DNA from: Pontederia crassipes
Taxonomy: Eukaryota > Streptophyta > Magnoliopsida > Commelinales > Pontederiaceae
DNA length: 64,000 nt
Assembly (NCBI GenBank): GCA_030549335.1
Contig: CM060183.1
Span: forward strand, 25,370,552 to 25,434,551
Direction of reading: 5' to 3'
The notes beneath the pieces are model-generated. The model saw only the letters and a list, made by a program, of their open reading frames with translations, did no database searches and was not told where the DNA came from. Shown here one piece after another: positions 61,592 through 64,000 of this stretch. Made by a program: the position numbers and the translations under genes. The number at the start of each line of letters is the position of its first letter. Positions within the stretch are counted from its first letter, which is position 1.

Positions 61592-62311
61592 CTAGTCATT
61601 CAGACGTTCTTCTTCCACTCGAGCAAAAGAGATAGCAGCAACCATGATGGCATGTCGTCGAGCTTTTACTTCACGCCGAATGTCTGAAAAGAGGCCTTCA
61701 ACAAAGGTTCCAACTAATTGACGTTCACTCCATTCTCTCGCGCGATTTGACAATCGCTCAAATCGAGTTTGATACTCTAATATGGAAGTCGTTTGCTGAA
61801 TTTTTGCGAGCTCCCCATGTACATTTTTGAATTCTGGCAGTCCAAACCGTGCTAACAACTCTGTGGAAAAAGCTTCCCATGATAATTTTCCACGTCTCAT
61901 TTCTAGCCAATCGAACCATTGAATAGCATCACCATCAAGACTAATGGAAGCAAGCTCCACCTTGGATGTTTTCGGAGTGTGTTGATATCTGAAATATTTC
62001 TCTGCCCGACAAATCCATCCAACAGGATCATTTTCATCCCACTGTGGAAATTCTACTCTCATACGAAGGGTTTGCGTAGATTGGTCAATTTGTTCATCGT
62101 CTTCATGCTCTTTGTCTCGTGAAGAACCTGGAGTATAGTTGCTATTCCCATTGCTTTGTTGTAGTTCTACTTGTCTGATGTGTTCCTCAAGTTGAGTCAT
62201 ACGTTCGAGCAGTGATGCATTCTCTGAGTTGGATGATCCCTGAGAGGCCATGGAATATTCCTGTAAGTTTGCTACGCCGAGCTTGAATTTTTGATGTCGA
62301 GTTAGGGGCAT
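61592..62311 (-). CDS. Gypsy gag (open over 239 codons)
   Basis: It starts MPLTRHQKF shortly after the 5' LTR. A coiled coil (LLERMTQLEEHIRQVELQQS) precedes the Retrotrans_gag core: VEFPQWDENDPVGWICRAEKYF, LDGDAIQWFDWLEMRRG, LARFGLPEFKNVHGELAKIQ, YQTRFERLSNRAREWSERQL, VGTFVEGLFSDIRREVKA. It ends at a stop just before the basic and zinc-knuckle region, which continues in frame beyond 61590 in the pol relic, so the intact ancestor was probably one gag-pol frame. Confidence 0.75.
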   Translation of the reverse strand: MPLTRHQKFKLGVANLQEYSMASQGSSNSENASLLERMTQLEEHIRQVELQQSNGNSNYTPGSSRDKEHEDDEQIDQSTQTLRMRVEFPQWDENDPVGWICRAEKYFRYQHTPKTSKVELASISLDGDAIQWFDWLEMRRGKLSWEAFSTELLARFGLPEFKNVHGELAKIQQTTSILEYQTRFERLSNRAREWSERQLVGTFVEGLFSDIRREVKARRHAIMVAAISFARVEEERLND

Positions 62312-62463
62312 AAATCTTCCTAACGTGATAGATCACAGACAGCGGTGATGGCGATGTACTGGCAGCAGCGGATGCGATAGATGACAGCGGAAGGCGAAGA
62401 TAACTAGGTTATTGGTCCAACCAAAAATCCGAGATATCATAATTGTCCGATGAAGATCGAACA

Positions 62464-62475
62464 GCTCTGATACCA
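62464..62475 (-). other. Gypsy primer-binding site
   Basis: TGGTATCAGAGC on the minus strand, two bases inside the 5' LTR edge, is complementary to initiator methionine tRNA. Confidence 0.85.
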
Positions 62476-62477
62476 AT

Positions 62478-62820
62478 TGATAGGTTCCTAGTCCAACTAG
62501 GATCCTAATTAGATCACTTCGAGAGGATCAAGCCTCCAATAGACTACTTCGAGGGGGTCAAGCCTCCAAGATACTTGCTCCAAGCAATTATCAAAAGAAG
62601 ATTGTATTCTCATATATGATTAAAAGAGTTCCAAGGGGGCCCTATTTATAGGATAATCCAAACAAGTCCTAGTAGAACTAGAAATAAAATAAAAAGAGTG
62701 CTACTCAAACTAGGAAGTAAGTGCTAATCAAATTAGGCCATCAAACTAGGAAGTAAATACCTAATCTTAATTAAAGGAAATAAACTAATTCTACTATTAC
62801 TAGGTAATAGGATCCTATCA
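62478..62820 (-). repeat. Gypsy 5' LTR
   Basis: 343 bp with intact ends: TGATAGG and GATCCTATCA on the plus strand, giving a short inverted TGATAGG/CCTATCA. It lies nine bases inside the presumed intron of the DUF3054-like gene. Confidence 0.85.
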
Positions 62821-63084
62821 GACACTTACGCCCAGGTGACGAACTTGGAAGGAGTAACGGACTTCTCGAACTGAATGACCCCTTCCAGGGGGCACGCTGT
62901 TGTCAGCGACAGAGAGGATCTCTACCTCGTCCAAAGCGGCCGCTATAGGGGCAGGGCACGTTGTGGGGGAACCAACGAGGAGGCAACCCCGGTTGCCAAG
63001 AGAGGAAGAGGGATAGGGCTTGGATGACGGGCGGAGACGGCGGCAGCGCCAGAGGGACAGCGCTGGACGGACACTTTTGACCAA

Positions 63085-63343
63085 TAGCCCCTAACCATCA
63101 CTATGTTATTTCCTCTTATCAACCCTAAACTAACGCCATGCGATTTTTCCAATTTGATCATTCCGTTCAATTCCATCGACTTCTTCGTTATTTTTCGCAT
63201 TTGTGAAAAGCCCATTATACCCTTGCTATAAGTGTTACTCTACTTTTCTTAAAATAATATATAATAATAATATAAAAAATAATTTTTTAAAAAAACCTAT
63301 AGGGGGCGACGCCCCTCATGTCGTCGTAGCGAAAGAGAGATCG
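63085..63343. other. Sequence 5' of the DUF3054-like fragment
   Basis: The opening words TTTTGACCAATAGCCCCTAAC and the following C/T-rich clauses (CCAATTTGATCATTCC, AAAAGCCCATTATACCC) read like the long TIR of a Mutator-like element rather than a plant promoter, which would make the neighbouring exon a captured fragment. No second arm was identified, so this is a suspicion only. Confidence 0.3.
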
Positions 63344-63876
63344 TGTCACGGGGTCATTTTTCGCTCGACCAACCCGTGCGGCGCCTACACGTGCCTAATG
63401 TCTAGGCAAGCTCTTGAATATTTTCTGGAAGCTTGCTTATGCCACTTTTCAAATGTCACAGTTTTTGGGACGCTCGGTCCCAAACGAACGCTTCTTCGGT
63501 GGAGGCGTTTGTAAACAAACGGGCACCTCGGCATAACGCTCGATCATTTTGGGACGCTTGTGGGTTGTCACCCCATGCTCGAGGCACAGTGTTAGATTTA
63601 GGAAAGTTTGAAATCTTTGTTGAGAAAATATGGATGATTACAAAACTTTGGGGGAGCACTAGCTGGTCTCCCCTTACTATACCGCAGGCTCGTGAGGGCT
63701 ATATGCGACGTGTGATGTGGAGGACAAGCCAAGGGGGTGCACTTTTCAGGAGTGCAGAAATTACAAAACTGTCACTATCACACTTGGAAATAAAAGTAAG
63801 TATAAAAGTGGGTTGAAAAGGGAAAATTACATGAAGTAAGATAACTCGGCGTGCCCCGGGAAAAGCCCCCGGGACA
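63344..63876 (-). repeat. 3' LTR of a second gypsy element
   Basis: It begins TGTCACGGGG and ends CCCCCGGGACA, an inverted TGTC...GACA pair, 533 bp. A purine tract GGGGGAGAA (minus strand) adjoins at 63877-63885. The left flank is GATCG; the other LTR is outside the window. Confidence 0.7.
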
Positions 63877-63887
63877 TTCTCCCCCAC

Positions 63888-64000
63888 TCAAGTCAGCGAC
63901 GTCCCTAGAGGTGCAGTTTGGAATTCTTTAGTCTTCTGCTTGAACTGCCATAGGTCTTCGGCTGTCTCCCAACTTTTGTCGGCGTCCGGTCTTCCGCTCC
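63888..64000 (-). CDS. Gypsy pol C-terminus (partial, runs off the window)
   Basis: The minus frame reads SGRPDADKSWETAEDLWQF, KQKTKEFQTAPLGTSLT and stops at 63888-63890, directly before the purine tract. The pattern W-E-(x)n-EDLWQFK matches the end of the chromodomain in chromovirus gypsy elements. Only the last 37 codons are in the window. Confidence 0.55.
   Translation of the reverse strand, partial: SGRPDADKSWETAEDLWQFKQKTKEFQTAPLGTSLT

Larger units (their letters stand above)
57556..62820 (-). mobile_element. Ty3/gypsy retrotransposon, nearly full-length but decayed
   Basis: LTRs are 57556-57898 and 62478-62820, each 343 bp. Primer site (minus strand) TGGTATCAGAGC at 62464-62475 adjoins the 5' LTR. 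Purine tract AAAGGAGGCGGGAA (minus) adjoins the 3' LTR. Gag, protease, RT, RNase H, integrase and a chromodomain-like tail follow in the gypsy order, suggesting a chromovirus of the Reina type. Flanks GACAC (62821-62825) and GATCA (57551-57555) do not form a TSD. The 3' LTR has lost its terminal TG, so one border has been rearranged. Confidence 0.85.
55421..63084 (-). pseudogene. DUF3054-like chloroplast membrane protein gene, broken by a gypsy element
   Basis: Exon-like pieces on the minus strand are as follows. At 63084-62830 is a transit-peptide-like, serine/arginine-rich start, AALDEVEILSVADNSVPP, then after a one-base frame shift EGVIQFEKSVTPSKFVTWA with donor GTAAGT. 57502-57473 reads FQAADHFIDG. 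57387-57275 reads WVLSAYFLGGYGDYERGIKG, SSKAIFVAAKSWAVGIQ. 55450-55421 reads LLTSLVRRW and a stop. Phases of the second and third pieces join. The word order resembles plant DUF3054 proteins as I remember them. Missing are the first transmembrane exon after FVTWA, whose phase does not fit the 57502 exon, and the later membrane helices between 57275 and 55450. There is no ATG in frame at the start. Probably a pseudogene; the family call is moderately sure. Confidence 0.5.

Overview
The window is nuclear DNA from a flowering plant. It is AT-rich between genes and most of it is nested transposable elements. Superfamilies recognised are Ty1/copia, Ty3/gypsy, L1-type LINE, CACTA, Mutator-like (MULE) and hAT-like. 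Host coding sequence is typically angiosperm: an AP2-family ANT gene with a 9-nt microexon and chloroplast/receptor-kinase gene fragments. The GC-rich captured LRR exon hints at a monocot, but I cannot name the species.

The one apparently intact host gene is an AINTEGUMENTA-type AP2 transcription factor on the minus strand (18904-22050). Nine coding exons were assembled by eye with GT/AG borders and consistent phase, giving 650 residues. Its flanks (about 16-18.9 kb and 22.1-30.6 kb) are comparatively element-poor. They hold one hAT-like element (24705-25558) and one coding-like relic (17913-18077).

Left block, 4389-15973: a MULE with TIRs of roughly 370-385 bp carries a captured fragment of an LRR receptor-kinase gene. 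A 10.2-kb CACTA element (4985-15185, TSD GCA) sits inside the captured gene. That CACTA holds a 651-bp MULE-type MITE (5703-6353, perfect 9-bp TSD), a 2.8-kb solo LTR (7511-10289) that splits its transposase gene, and a copia element (10862-14572) lacking reverse transcriptase. A separate CACTA end lies at 1083-1442.

Middle block, 30.6-54.5 kb: an hAT-like element (30593-31480), a decayed CACTA TNP2 gene containing another hAT (33189-33678), an array of GC-rich hairpins (34868-35490), and an AG-rich degenerate repeat array (36270-37653). A gypsy element (37654-48862) is inserted in that array; its 5' LTR is itself split by two LINE 3' ends and a copia element with three LTR segments. A 5.5-kb CACTA (48963-54462, TSD TTG) with dense CGACGG-type subterminal repeats follows.

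Right block, 54.5-64 kb: exons resembling a chloroplast DUF3054 membrane protein gene (minus strand) are split by a 5.3-kb gypsy element (57556-62820) whose flanks do not match as a TSD. At the right edge is the 3' LTR and pol C-terminus of a further gypsy element. No CRISPR, rRNA or convincing tRNA gene was seen. I found no new multi-gene system. The strongest unusual observations are the layered insertions datable by TSDs, the gene capture by the MULE, the three-LTR copia, and the transposon-broken DUF3054 gene. All boundaries were read by eye without alignment software.
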